Shown here: positions 52,735 through 61,880 of the stretch, piece after piece
Position numbering within the stretch: the stretch's first letter is position 1
Layout of the letters: every line of letters starts with the position of its first letter
Source: Colwellia sp.
GTDB lineage: Bacteria > Pseudomonadota > Gammaproteobacteria > Enterobacterales > Alteromonadaceae
Length of the DNA stretch: 64,000 nucleotides
NCBI RefSeq assembly: GCF_013214175.1
Contig: NZ_JABSPA010000004.1
Span: forward strand, 329,960 to 393,959
Reading direction: 5' to 3'
Translations under genes and position numbers: made by a program
Notes under the pieces: generated by a model
Seen by the model: only the letters and a program-made list of their open reading frames with translations
Told to the model about the DNA's origin: nothing
Databases searched by the model: none

Positions 52735-54579
52735 ATGACAGCACAAGATGAGCATCGCGACAGTGTTAACTGGGCTGATTACCTAAAATCTGGCAATCGC
52801 ATTTTTATCGGCTCCAATGCCGCGGTACCTAATGCCTTAATAGATGATTTAATTGCCAATAGCCAAGGCTTGCATGATATTGAAACCGTCCATATTTTAA
52901 CCCTTTCTGAAAATGTTTGGGCCAAGCGTGAACATAAAGATTTATTTAAAGTAAATAGTTTATTTATTGGCGGTAAAAATATTCGCGAAGCCATTGCCGA
53001 GGGGCGTGGTGATTATACCCCTTGTTTTATTTCCGATGTGCCACGCTTATTTCATGAAAATATTTTACCCCTCGACGTGGCACTTATTATGGTCAGTCCG
53101 CCAGATGAATATGGTTACTGTTCGTTAGGCGTGAGTGTTGATATCGTTTCTTCAGCAGTAAAAGCGGCCAAATATGTTATTGCCCAGATAAATCCGAAGA
53201 TGCCGCGCACCAATGGTCATAGCTTTGTTCATGTAAATCAAATTCATGCTTGGATAAACGTTGCACAAGATTTACCGCAAGTAATACCACCAGAAGTGGA
53301 TCGCCGTAACGAACAAATTGGTCAATATGTTGCTATGTTGGTTGAAAATGGCGCTACCTTACAAATAGGTATAGGTAAAATACCCGAAGCGGTATTACGT
53401 TATTTAGGTAATCACAAAGACTTAGGCATTCACAGCGAAATGATCTCCGACGGTGTCGTTGATTTGATGTTAAAAGGCGTAATTAATAACCGCCGAAAAA
53501 CCTACCATAAAGGTAAAGCGGTAGCGACTTTTTGTATTGGTAGTCAAAAGGTTTATGACTTTGTTGATGGTAATCCTCACATAGAGTTTTATCCGTCAGA
53601 ACATATCAACTCACCGGTAAAAATCGCTAAAAATGACAATATGGTATCGATTAATAGTGCCATTGAAGTCGACTTAACCGGCCAGGTAGTTTCAGACTCT
53701 ATTGGTTATCAATTTTACAGCGGCATTGGCGGACAAGTTGACTTTATTCGTGGCGCATCTCTGAGTAAGGGCGGTATGCCTATTATTGCCCTACCCTCAA
53801 CTACCCGAGATGGCAAAATATCACGTATTGTTGCCCATATCACTGAAGGTGGCGGCGTAGTAACTTCGCGTGGTCATGTTTCCTATGTGGTGACCGAGTT
53901 TGGTATTGCCTCATTAAGAGGTAAGAGTATTAGAGAGCGAGCCTTAGAGCTGATCAGAATTGCTCACCCTAAATTTAGGGATAAATTACTTGCCGATGTT
54001 CGCAAACATTATTGGGTGCCGGAATACCAAGAAAGTTCACCTAGCTCGGTACCTGAACTAGGCTCAATTGAAATGAAGCGCTTTAATTTTGCCGATGTTA
54101 ATTATATTTTAAGACCGTTAGCGCCGGCTGATGAGCGCAAGTTGCAAGAGTTTTTCTATTCGCATAATAAAGAAACCTTGATGATGCGCTACAACCATCA
54201 CATTACCCAGATGACACGGGAAAAGTCGTGTAACTTAGTGAGTGTTAATCAACACGTAGATCTTGCCTTATGTTTTACTAAAAAAGACTCTTTAGGCGAA
54301 GCAATACAAGCGGTTGCAAGATATTACTTTATCGAAAGTATGAACAGTGGTGAAGTCGCTTTTGTCATTAAAGAAAGCTTGCGCGGCCGCGGTATGGCAA
54401 GTACCTTACTGGGTGAAATGATTGCCATAGCTAAGATTCGAAAACTTGATAGCTTAGTGGCTTGTGTGCGCAGTGATAATGGCTCTATGTTAAAAGTATT
54501 CGAACGTTCCGGTTTTGTCCGTCAAGCCAGTGAAGATTTTGATGAAGTGAGTTTAAAGCTCACGCTTAAAGCTGAGTAA
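52735..54579 (+). CDS. Acetyl-CoA hydrolase/transferase fused to GNAT domain
   Basis: The 614-residue protein has an acetyl-CoA hydrolase/CoA-transferase part (about 1-430). It shows GIGKIPEAVLRYLGNH, the catalytic-loop region INSAIEVDLTGQV with its Glu, and YSGIGGQVDFIRGA. The C-terminal GNAT acetyltransferase domain (about 450-614) has the acetyl-CoA loop LRGRGMASTLLGEMIAI. The first part moves or hydrolyses acyl-CoA; the second should acetylate an amine. The fusion is common in Shewanella and Colwellia, and its job is not settled. The deacetylase-like gene follows on the same strand. Confidence 0.85.
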   Translation: MTAQDEHRDSVNWADYLKSGNRIFIGSNAAVPNALIDDLIANSQGLHDIETVHILTLSENVWAKREHKDLFKVNSLFIGGKNIREAIAEGRGDYTPCFISDVPRLFHENILPLDVALIMVSPPDEYGYCSLGVSVDIVSSAVKAAKYVIAQINPKMPRTNGHSFVHVNQIHAWINVAQDLPQVIPPEVDRRNEQIGQYVAMLVENGATLQIGIGKIPEAVLRYLGNHKDLGIHSEMISDGVVDLMLKGVINNRRKTYHKGKAVATFCIGSQKVYDFVDGNPHIEFYPSEHINSPVKIAKNDNMVSINSAIEVDLTGQVVSDSIGYQFYSGIGGQVDFIRGASLSKGGMPIIALPSTTRDGKISRIVAHITEGGGVVTSRGHVSYVVTEFGIASLRGKSIRERALELIRIAHPKFRDKLLADVRKHYWVPEYQESSPSSVPELGSIEMKRFNFADVNYILRPLAPADERKLQEFFYSHNKETLMMRYNHHITQMTREKSCNLVSVNQHVDLALCFTKKDSLGEAIQAVARYYFIESMNSGEVAFVIKESLRGRGMASTLLGEMIAIAKIRKLDSLVACVRSDNGSMLKVFERSGFVRQASEDFDEVSLKLTLKAE

Positions 54580-54626
54580 TCAAAACGAGTAATATTACCG
54601 ATCAAAAGCAATCAGGTTGAATGCCC

Positions 54627-54748
54627 AGTGACTGTTCAGCTTTAAGCGTTAGAGTTCAAGTAAAAGGCAAAAGCACGGAGTTGACGTTAGTCAATGAGTA
54701 CTTTTAACGCATTAATTGGACTTTAACGCAACAAGATGAATAGTCACT
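54627..54748. repeat. 122-bp near-palindromic element
   Basis: The ends AGTGACTGTTCAGC and GATGAATAGTCACT are inverted repeats with small mismatches. Inner blocks GCGTTAGAGTTCAAG with TTGGACTTTAACGC and AAAAGCAC with GTACTTTT also pair, so the whole segment can fold into a long hairpin. It has no coding capacity and reaches to 20 bases before the start of the deacetylase-like gene. This form resembles a MITE or a REP/ERIC-like intergenic repeat. Confidence 0.72.
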
Positions 54749-54767
54749 AACAATTATGAGAAGAACT

Positions 54768-55745
54768 ATGCCAGTTGGAATAATAGGCCACTACAAATGT
54801 GGCGAACATGACATGGGTGATCATCATCCTGAAAATGGTAATCGTTTGACCGCTATTTCAGACCAGTTAATTCGTAGTGGTTTAGATTATGTTGTTCGCC
54901 AGTTTGATTCAAAACCTATTGATAAAAGTTTGTTAGCTTTAGCGCATACACAAAAATATATCGATTTTGTTTTTGATAATGCGCCTACTGAAGCTAAAGG
55001 TGAAGATAAGGGCGAAGCAGGTGAAAACTTTACTGTCGGTGAAGATGCAGTAATGAATAGCAAAACACTTACCTCTATTTTATATTCTGCCGGCGCTGCT
55101 GTTGATGCGGTTGATTTAGTCATGGACGGCACCTTAGGCTCGGCATTTTGTGCGACACGGCCACCCGGGCATCATGCAGAACATGATAAAGGCATGGGTT
55201 TTTGTTTCTTTAATAATGTTGCCATCGCTGCAGCTTATGCAAAACAAAAGTATGGCTTGAAACGCGTGGCGATAGTCGATTTTGATGTTCACCATGGTAA
55301 TGGTACTGAAGATATTATAAAAAACGTTTTTAAAGCTAGCCCCAAAGATGATAAAGGTTACCTTTTTTGCTCAAGTTATCAGTACCCGCTCTACCCTTTT
55401 GACATTGAAGAAAGTGATACTCCGCCGATTATCAATACCCCGTTAGCCGCAACAACTAAAGGCAAGGAGTTCCGTGAAAAGTTAAGCGCGCACTGGTTGC
55501 CGGCATTACATAAATTCAAACCTGAGCTGATCATAATCTCGGCCGGATTTGATGCCCATATTGAAGATGATATGTCGCAGGTAAGCTTAACTGAAGCGGA
55601 TTATCGTTGGATAACCGATGAGCTTAAAGTTATTGCTAATGAATACAGTGGCGGCAAGATAGTTTCGGTCCTTGAAGGCGGCTATGCACCCAGTGCACTA
55701 GGCAGAAGTGTTGTTGCCCATATTAATGGTTTGATTGGTAATTAA
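54768..55745 (+). CDS. Histone deacetylase-like amidohydrolase
   Basis: The 325-residue zinc enzyme belongs to the arginase/deacetylase superfamily (class II HDAC and acetylpolyamine amidohydrolase group). The catalytic and metal residues are present: HPENGNRL, RPPGHHAEHDKGMGFCFFNN (His-His pair), DFDVHHGNGTEDI, SAGFDAH and the late LEGGYA with the Tyr-type loop. It removes acetyl groups from lysine or polyamine. The start at ATG 54768 has AGAAG upstream; ATG 54756 would add four residues. The upstream neighbour has an acetyltransferase domain, so the two could oppose each other. Confidence 0.87.
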   Translation: MPVGIIGHYKCGEHDMGDHHPENGNRLTAISDQLIRSGLDYVVRQFDSKPIDKSLLALAHTQKYIDFVFDNAPTEAKGEDKGEAGENFTVGEDAVMNSKTLTSILYSAGAAVDAVDLVMDGTLGSAFCATRPPGHHAEHDKGMGFCFFNNVAIAAAYAKQKYGLKRVAIVDFDVHHGNGTEDIIKNVFKASPKDDKGYLFCSSYQYPLYPFDIEESDTPPIINTPLAATTKGKEFREKLSAHWLPALHKFKPELIIISAGFDAHIEDDMSQVSLTEADYRWITDELKVIANEYSGGKIVSVLEGGYAPSALGRSVVAHINGLIGN

Positions 55746-55780
55746 TGGTGATTAAATATTAAGAACTCGCGCGATTAAAA

Positions 55781-55801
55781 TCCCGCCTACCGTAGGCGGG
55801 A
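55781..55801. terminator. Hairpin between convergent genes
   Basis: TCCCGCCTAC and GTAGGCGGGA pair perfectly around one C. It lies 36 bases after the deacetylase stop and 37 before the end of the barrel-protein gene and can end both transcripts. Confidence 0.7.
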
Positions 55802-55837
55802 ATTCATTCGCACTTTTCGTTAAGGATAAAGCGAGGC

Positions 55838-57118
55838 TTAGAAATACCAAGCTAAAGATAATTGCGCATGGTCATCATTACTTAAGGTATAAAGTAAATC
55901 ATTTTCATCATTGCTTTGTAGCAATCTGACATCAACACTGACAATAACGTTATCACCAAAGCGACGATTAGCTTCAATGAGAAAGCTAAAAGCATTGTGG
56001 TCTAAGTCACTACCAAAGCCCATTAAAAACTCGCTACTTTGCATGTCGTTAAAGGCTAACCTAGCGCCGACAAATAAATCATTTTGCATCAGCGAGCCTT
56101 GTGCGCCAAGCGCAACCTCACCACGTGAATCCCAGCTATGCTCCATCAACAAACCTAAGTCGATATTCGACTCAAACACACCGATAAAGCTGTATTCAAA
56201 ACCACCTTGTGTTGCCCAAAAATCTTCCAGGCTAGTGCTGCGATGTATGCCCTCAAATTTCCATAACCAATCACCTAAGGTCGCTTGAACGTCAACACCT
56301 AGTTGATCCATTTGGCTATAGTATTGCTGCAAGGTAGGCTGCAAAGTACTTTGTGACGATGGACTTAAATAAGCTTCTCGGTTAGTACCATGAAACCAAT
56401 AAGCACCTAAATCATAATCACCAACGCTATGCGCCCAACGCAAAGCGAGATCAAGATGCTGTTGCCCTGCTGAAGATTCATAGTTAACATTATCTTCATC
56501 AACCACTAACGGTCCACGTAAACGTCCTTCCTCGCCAGCATAGGTTCTTTCTCGAAAACCTGGCAGTAAAAACACATCAACTATGCCCCAATCATTAACC
56601 ACTGAAAGGTTAATCATTTGCTGACCTAATTTATCTTCACCGTCAAAATCTTCAACACCATCAGTTTGGTTAATTACATCAACCAGATGTTGAAACTCGG
56701 TAACACCCCAAAACTCTTTACGAATACCAACACGCAGTTCCCAATCATCACTGGCGTGAACATACGCCAGCTCGCGAATATCACCATGAGTACGTTGCGA
56801 GTCTTGGCTATCAACACGATAAAAAGGCGTAAATATTACACTGTCGTCGCCACCATTCCACTGCCAATAAAGCTCAGGCTCTACTGATAGTGATGTTTGA
56901 CTATGACTTAACTGCTGAGGATCCAACGCTTCTTTAAAAAAGTAGCGCTGCTCTACAGTAATATTACCAGAGGCTTCAAATTCGACATCACTCGCCCCCT
57001 CACTAGCAAAAATAAGGTTACTAAGCAGTAAGCTTGCACTTACGGCTATTGCTATTAGTGAGCCGGTAAGTTTGTTACTTGACGACTTATTTAAAGGCTT
57101 TTTTAATGATAAGGACAT
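55838..57118 (-). CDS. Outer-membrane beta-barrel protein of the export operon
   Basis: The 426-residue protein has a signal peptide (ending about residue 39, IFA) and a long series of amphipathic strands (VEQRYFF, LYWQWNG, FTPFYRVD) that ends in a C-terminal Phe (LSLAWYF), the mark of an outer-membrane barrel. It resembles porin-like partners of MMPL exporters, but I cannot name the family with certainty. The start follows the LolA-like stop by four bases, so the two are coupled. It probably forms the outer-membrane end of a trans-envelope export route. Confidence 0.75.
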   Translation of the reverse strand: MSLSLKKPLNKSSSNKLTGSLIAIAVSASLLLSNLIFASEGASDVEFEASGNITVEQRYFFKEALDPQQLSHSQTSLSVEPELYWQWNGGDDSVIFTPFYRVDSQDSQRTHGDIRELAYVHASDDWELRVGIRKEFWGVTEFQHLVDVINQTDGVEDFDGEDKLGQQMINLSVVNDWGIVDVFLLPGFRERTYAGEEGRLRGPLVVDEDNVNYESSAGQQHLDLALRWAHSVGDYDLGAYWFHGTNREAYLSPSSQSTLQPTLQQYYSQMDQLGVDVQATLGDWLWKFEGIHRSTSLEDFWATQGGFEYSFIGVFESNIDLGLLMEHSWDSRGEVALGAQGSLMQNDLFVGARLAFNDMQSSEFLMGFGSDLDHNAFSFLIEANRRFGDNVIVSVDVRLLQSNDENDLLYTLSNDDHAQLSLAWYF

Positions 57119-57122
57119 CGAC

Positions 57123-57932
57123 TTAACGCGCTCGTTTTAACGAGTTACGATTAAAGTCACTGTCAGTTAAGCCTGTTTTAAAGTCATAATTAGTCCACTT
57201 CAATTCAGTGCTTTTACCGTTTTGATGGTTGATCATCTCTTGGTTATCCGCGCGCCAGTGTTTAGCTAAATATTGCTTATAATCGCTGAAAGTTAACGTT
57301 TTAAGTAATGAGTTTTTACGGTCATAAAAATCAATTTTATGAATGCGATACTCTAACGTGTCAAGCCAAACGATACGACGAGTGTAACCTGAATTTTCGT
57401 CTACTGGGTATTGCTCAACTTTGAAGTTTGTTAAACCATTAAGCTCTTCTACGCCTAAATATTTGTAGCTGTATTTTTCTACTTCAAAAGAACTTAAATC
57501 TTCAAAAGCAAACTCTGAGCCCATAAAAGGTCCTGATTTATTACGTGAAGAAATACGTTTAACACGTTTTAATGCCGGTAAATACAACCATTGTTCATCG
57601 GCATCAACCGGATGTGAGAAGCTTAAAAAAGCAGTGCCTTTAACATCACGAGGTTTATTAAAAATAGTTAGACTTTTATCACCATCATCTAACACTTCAA
57701 GTGACTTCATCTTAATTTCACGAATACTTTCTTGGCCTTGCTTGTTACGTAATAACATCACCATATCAGCGGTACTATCTTGCCAACCTAGATCGCGTTT
57801 TTTGGCTTCCATGGAAATATCTAAGCCTTTTTTCTCTTCTGCACTTAAGGCAAAAGAGCTATTTGAGACCAGTGTCAAACTTAACGCACTTATCGATAAT
57901 GCTGCGCTGAGTAATATTGTTTTAGTTAACAT
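57123..57932 (-). CDS. LolA-like outer-membrane lipoprotein-sorting protein
   Basis: The 269-residue periplasmic protein has a signal peptide (ending near residue 28) and a LolA/LppX-like fold: RDLGWQDSTADMVMLLRN, then YLPALKRVKRISSRNKSGPFMGSEFAFEDLSSFEVEKY and TGLTDSDFNRNSLKR at the end. The family carries hydrophobic molecules across the periplasm. AAGGAA is six bases before the ATG. It is between the MMPL pump gene (122-base gap) and the barrel gene (four-base gap), so it would pass cargo from one to the other. Confidence 0.85.
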   Translation of the reverse strand: MLTKTILLSAALSISALSLTLVSNSSFALSAEEKKGLDISMEAKKRDLGWQDSTADMVMLLRNKQGQESIREIKMKSLEVLDDGDKSLTIFNKPRDVKGTAFLSFSHPVDADEQWLYLPALKRVKRISSRNKSGPFMGSEFAFEDLSSFEVEKYSYKYLGVEELNGLTNFKVEQYPVDENSGYTRRIVWLDTLEYRIHKIDFYDRKNSLLKTLTFSDYKQYLAKHWRADNQEMINHQNGKSTELKWTNYDFKTGLTDSDFNRNSLKRAR

Positions 57933-58054
57933 ATAAATTCCTTATTAATTTTCTAATAATTTTTTTTGACTAATTTTTTATACTTAACTTTGCGACAACA
58001 CGTACCGCAAAGTAATCTTGAGTAATAAAGTTATTTTGAGAAATAACAGCCAAC

Positions 58055-60403
58055 TTACGCCGCTTCAATCGCTTTTTTAATCGGTGCTTCAACAACTGCA
58101 CCAGTGCTTTGTGTCGATTTTTTCTTATCTTTATCAAGCAACATAAGTAATGGTGGCAAGAATAAGAAATCAACGATAAGTGCGATAAAGATGGTCAATG
58201 CTGTTAGGAAACCCATATCAGCATTCATTTTAAATGATGATTGTGCCAACACAGTAAAACCGGCCACGAGTACAAAAGTAGTTATCCATAGTGCACGTCC
58301 GACATTATCAAAAGCATAATGTACTGCTTCTTGCGGGCTGGCATTTTTATCGCGTCTAGCATGAAGATACTTACTTAAAAAGTGCACGGTATCATCAACA
58401 ACAATGCCTAAAGTCATACCAATAACAACCGATAAACCAAGACCTACTTGCCCACTATATAAGCCCCAAATACCAAAGCCTATCGCCGCCGGTGCTAGGT
58501 TAGGTAATAAACTGATCAAACCAAAGCGCCAGCTTTTTAAGGCTACACCTAATAAAATTGAAATTAAGATCAGTGCCAGTGTGGTACCAATAAGCATGCT
58601 AATAATATTACGTTGGCCAATATGGGCGAACATTAGACTTGGGCTAGAAAAATCAACCTCATACTGTGGCGCGTGTTTAGCAAACCAGACAATCATGTCT
58701 TCTTCAATATTAATCAGCTCGTTGCTGGTCATATTTTTAAAGGTCACCACGATTCTTGACGCTGATTTATCAACATCTAATTGGTTATTTAAATCTAAGC
58801 CATAAGGTAAAGACATTTCATACAACAGTAGGTATTGCGCTGACATTTCCTGGCTGTCTGGTAATTTATACCAGCTAGGATCATCACCATGCATATTCTT
58901 ATTGAGACGCTTTAAGGTATCAGTAATAGTATTTACATGATCCGTTTCAGGACGGTCACGTAACCAATCAGTAAAGTCACTAACACTGTGTAAATATTGC
59001 GGATTATTAATGCCACTAGATTTACCTGTTTTCACTGAGATCTCAACAATCATCATGCCCGACAAGTTATCTTGCATAAAATCAGTTGCCGCACGATATG
59101 GCACTGTTTCATCGAAATACTTAACAAAATCATCATTGAGTTCATTGTTAGGAATGAGCATTATTGAAGCGATAATGAGCACACTGGTTAAAGGTAATAA
59201 GGCTTTACGCTTGGCAATAACAAAGTCTGCCAATTTAGCCATAATGTCTTTTTTACCTTCACTCTGCATTTTAACGCGCACTGGTAATACCGTAAGTAAT
59301 GCTGGAAAAATAGTGACAGAAAAAACAAAGGCTAACATTACGCCAATAGCGACTAAATTACCTAAGTCTCTAAACGGTGGCGAATCAGAGAAGTTCATGC
59401 TTAAAAAGCCAATCGCTGTGGTAATACTGGTTAAGAAAATAGGTTGTAAGTTGATTTTGATACTACGGGCAATGGCGGTACGTTTATCAGCACCTTGCCG
59501 CATTTCATAAAACATAGAGGTTAGTATGTGAATACAATCTGCTACCGCTAAGGTCAATATCATCGTTGGCGCTGATGATGATGGTCCCGTCAGATAAAAG
59601 CCTAACCAACCAGCAAGTCCCATGGTAGTAACAATACTCATAATGATAACAAGTACCGTTGCGATAGTACCGGTAATGGTTCTTAGCAATAAGCCTATGG
59701 TGATAACAACCACAAGAAACATTAACGGAATAAGTGTTGTACCATCATTAATTGAAGCTTCACCAAAAGAGGTGTTCATCATAATCATGCCCGACAAATA
59801 CACTTCTACTTCAGGATGTTCTGCTAAAAACTGCGCTTTTATAGCACGAACACTAGCGGCAACTTCAGGTGTTTCCGCCATAGGGTCAACACCTGGCAGC
59901 TGCACAGTAACGTTAACAACAGAAACATGGCCTGTTTTAGAGATAATCTTATTAACCAGCAAAGGCTCGCTAATGGCAATTTGTTTGATTTTATCAAGCT
60001 TGTCGCTGGTTAAGTTACGGGTAGACATAACAAGATCTTCAACGATCATGTCATCTTCTTCTGCATAGGTATATTGAAAATTAGTGACTGAATCAACCCG
60101 TGTTGAATAAGGCACTTGCCAACTTTCTTTAGTTAATTTTTTTAGTGCCGCCAAATGCTCTGCGGTAAAAACATTACCGTCTTTTGGTACCACGACAAAA
60201 GAAACATTATCACTTTTGGCATAGACCTTTTGCATTGACTCAAAAGCCGTTAACTGTGGGTTTTCTTCACTAAAGAACACACGATAGTCACTTTTAAATT
60301 CTAACTTTTGTGCCCCCATACCAGCTACCATGGCGAAGGTAATACAAACAAGTATTACCCAAAATGGATTCTTGCCGACAAAATTATAGAGTTTGTCTCT
60401 CAT
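58055..60403 (-). CDS. MMPL/RND-type exporter
   Basis: The 782-residue inner-membrane protein has two repeats of six helices, each with a large periplasmic loop, as in the MMPL/HpnN branch of RND transporters. The helix pairs contain LAVADCIHILTSMFYEMRQGADKRTAI and GMTLGIVVDDTVHFLSKYLHARRD, with the paired acidic residues used for proton coupling. Such pumps move lipids or hydrophobic compounds out of the inner membrane. ATG 60403 is chosen over 60436 because TAAGGAG precedes it. The TetR operator TGACGAATCGTCA lies 52 bases upstream. Confidence 0.9.
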   Translation of the reverse strand: MRDKLYNFVGKNPFWVILVCITFAMVAGMGAQKLEFKSDYRVFFSEENPQLTAFESMQKVYAKSDNVSFVVVPKDGNVFTAEHLAALKKLTKESWQVPYSTRVDSVTNFQYTYAEEDDMIVEDLVMSTRNLTSDKLDKIKQIAISEPLLVNKIISKTGHVSVVNVTVQLPGVDPMAETPEVAASVRAIKAQFLAEHPEVEVYLSGMIMMNTSFGEASINDGTTLIPLMFLVVVITIGLLLRTITGTIATVLVIIMSIVTTMGLAGWLGFYLTGPSSSAPTMILTLAVADCIHILTSMFYEMRQGADKRTAIARSIKINLQPIFLTSITTAIGFLSMNFSDSPPFRDLGNLVAIGVMLAFVFSVTIFPALLTVLPVRVKMQSEGKKDIMAKLADFVIAKRKALLPLTSVLIIASIMLIPNNELNDDFVKYFDETVPYRAATDFMQDNLSGMMIVEISVKTGKSSGINNPQYLHSVSDFTDWLRDRPETDHVNTITDTLKRLNKNMHGDDPSWYKLPDSQEMSAQYLLLYEMSLPYGLDLNNQLDVDKSASRIVVTFKNMTSNELINIEEDMIVWFAKHAPQYEVDFSSPSLMFAHIGQRNIISMLIGTTLALILISILLGVALKSWRFGLISLLPNLAPAAIGFGIWGLYSGQVGLGLSVVIGMTLGIVVDDTVHFLSKYLHARRDKNASPQEAVHYAFDNVGRALWITTFVLVAGFTVLAQSSFKMNADMGFLTALTIFIALIVDFLFLPPLLMLLDKDKKKSTQSTGAVVEAPIKKAIEAA

Positions 60404-60454
60404 TGTTAAGCTCCTTAAATTATAAATTTTCATCATTGAAAACGATTCTTTAGA

Positions 60455-60467
60455 TGACGAATCGTCA
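60455..60467. promoter_or_regulatory. TetR operator before the MMPL operon
   Basis: TGACGAATCGTCA is a 13-base palindrome around a central A. It is identical to one of the two sites upstream of the tetR gene and lies 52 bases before the MMPL start. Confidence 0.75.
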
Positions 60468-60545
60468 CTTTATCTATCAAAAAAATGCGGTTAGATACCG
60501 CACGTTATTTGTATTCACTTTCCTAAAAAGAAATAGCTAAGCAGG

Positions 60546-61313
60546 CTAGCTAAAACTTTCAAAATTTAGCTCGCGCCCTTTTGCTTTGATTTGCATTAGC
60601 TCTTCAGGGAATAACTCTGCCAAAGCGGTTTTTAACTCTGCACAGTGGTTTCGATCTTTGCTTAAAGGCTGCCAGCCCATACCGTCATGAAGTAAATTAC
60701 TGTGATTAAATAATTCACGTTCTACAATCAAACTTGTTCTGCCACTACACTGTTCAACTTCGCCTGAAAGCAAGGTGATAGCGCCATATGCCATTGACCA
60801 ATTGCTAAAACATATTTGCTGGATATCCATATTTAACGGCAAGGATAAACTGCCATCATTTAAGCCATCTTCGACAATGCCGTGAATAGACGTCATTAAC
60901 TTAACTTCTAATAGTTCACCCTCATTAATATGTTTTTCACTTGATTTACCCACTACATTCGGTGATTTAGAACACATTACACATTGAAAAAGTGCCGGGT
61001 ATAACATTGCATATATCAGATAAGAGAAATTTAAAAGTAACATGCGTGAACGTGCACAACCCTTAAATTGGTAGGCGCGATAAAATAAATCACCTAATAC
61101 TTTAATTGAGTAATTACTGATGGCTAACAATAAATCTTCTTTACCAATAAAGTGTTTGTAAACCGTACCTTTCGAAAACGGCACTTGGGCAACAACTTTA
61201 TCCATGGTCAAGTTTTCAATACCATTTGTCTGGATAAGTAATACTGCCGAGTTGATTATTAGCAACTCTCTTTCCTTAAGTGCAGCTTCATCGAGTAACT
61301 TAGGTGGTGTCAT
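60546..61313 (-). CDS. TetR regulator of the MMPL operon
   Basis: The 255-residue protein has a TetR helix-turn-helix (about residues 15-60; ELLIINSAVLLIQTNGIENLTMDKVVAQVPFSKGTVYKHFIGKEDLLL) and a helical ligand domain with a Cys-rich turn (FQCVMCSKSPN). Two tandem TGACGAWTCGTCA sites precede its start, and one copy precedes the MMPL gene that follows on the same strand 143 bases later. It should repress itself and the export operon until a hydrophobic ligand binds. Confidence 0.87.
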   Translation of the reverse strand: MTPPKLLDEAALKERELLIINSAVLLIQTNGIENLTMDKVVAQVPFSKGTVYKHFIGKEDLLLAISNYSIKVLGDLFYRAYQFKGCARSRMLLLNFSYLIYAMLYPALFQCVMCSKSPNVVGKSSEKHINEGELLEVKLMTSIHGIVEDGLNDGSLSLPLNMDIQQICFSNWSMAYGAITLLSGEVEQCSGRTSLIVERELFNHSNLLHDGMGWQPLSKDRNHCAELKTALAELFPEELMQIKAKGRELNFESFS

Positions 61314-61334
61314 AAAATCTACTTATATAATATG

Positions 61335-61361
61335 TGACGATTCGTCACTGACGAATCGTCA
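61335..61361. promoter_or_regulatory. Tandem TetR operators before tetR
   Basis: TGACGATTCGTCA (61335-61347) and TGACGAATCGTCA (61349-61361) are separated by one base. The tandem lies 22 bases before the TetR start codon, where it would block transcription. Two dimers could bind, as for QacR- and CprB-type regulators. Confidence 0.78.
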
Positions 61362-61686
61362 TCATACTTCAAGTGTAATTATTGTCAACAGATTTGTAAC
61401 TGAAATGTACATGTGAATTTTATTTCATCGCCATAATATGGTTCACACTGCATTTAACATCTAGCTATATAAAATAGAATAATGGTTGATGAGAGCGGGG
61501 ATAGAGCCTTTATGATTCATATAGATACTTAATTATATGAATTGGGGATAGTAGCTGGAATATATGTAGATTTAATTTTTTGAATCACACTGCCAAGCGG
61601 AAGTAAAAATATGTACTACGCTTCCCTATTTCGTCCTATCAGAGCAATGAGAAGCCATACTGCCACTAAATATGTTTTGTCAGCTC

Positions 61687-61752
61687 CTACCACATTGCGG
61701 ACATTAGCTAATAAGTGTCAGACACAGTTTCGGATTAGATTTTGTATCGATA
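61687..61752 (-). repeat. Cassette-edge repeat E, copy 2
   Basis: On the minus strand it reads from TATCGATACAAAATCTAATC to AGCTAATGTCCGC and TGTGGTAG, matching copies at 17460 and 63038. Before it, where an attC end would be expected, the sequence is AGCTGATATCG instead of GCGTTATCG; a hairpin CAGCTAT/ATAGCTG (about 61750-61786) may be a decayed site. The remaining gap 61362-61880 contains no gene. Confidence 0.55.
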
Positions 61753-61880
61753 TCAGCTATAAAATATACAGTAGGTAATAGCTGAAATTCGTTAGGTTTG
61801 TATAATCAACGGTACAGTCCACTGATCCCAACACAGAGAATACAAAGTTAAAACAGCAAACTTTGTGTGGGTAGTAAATG

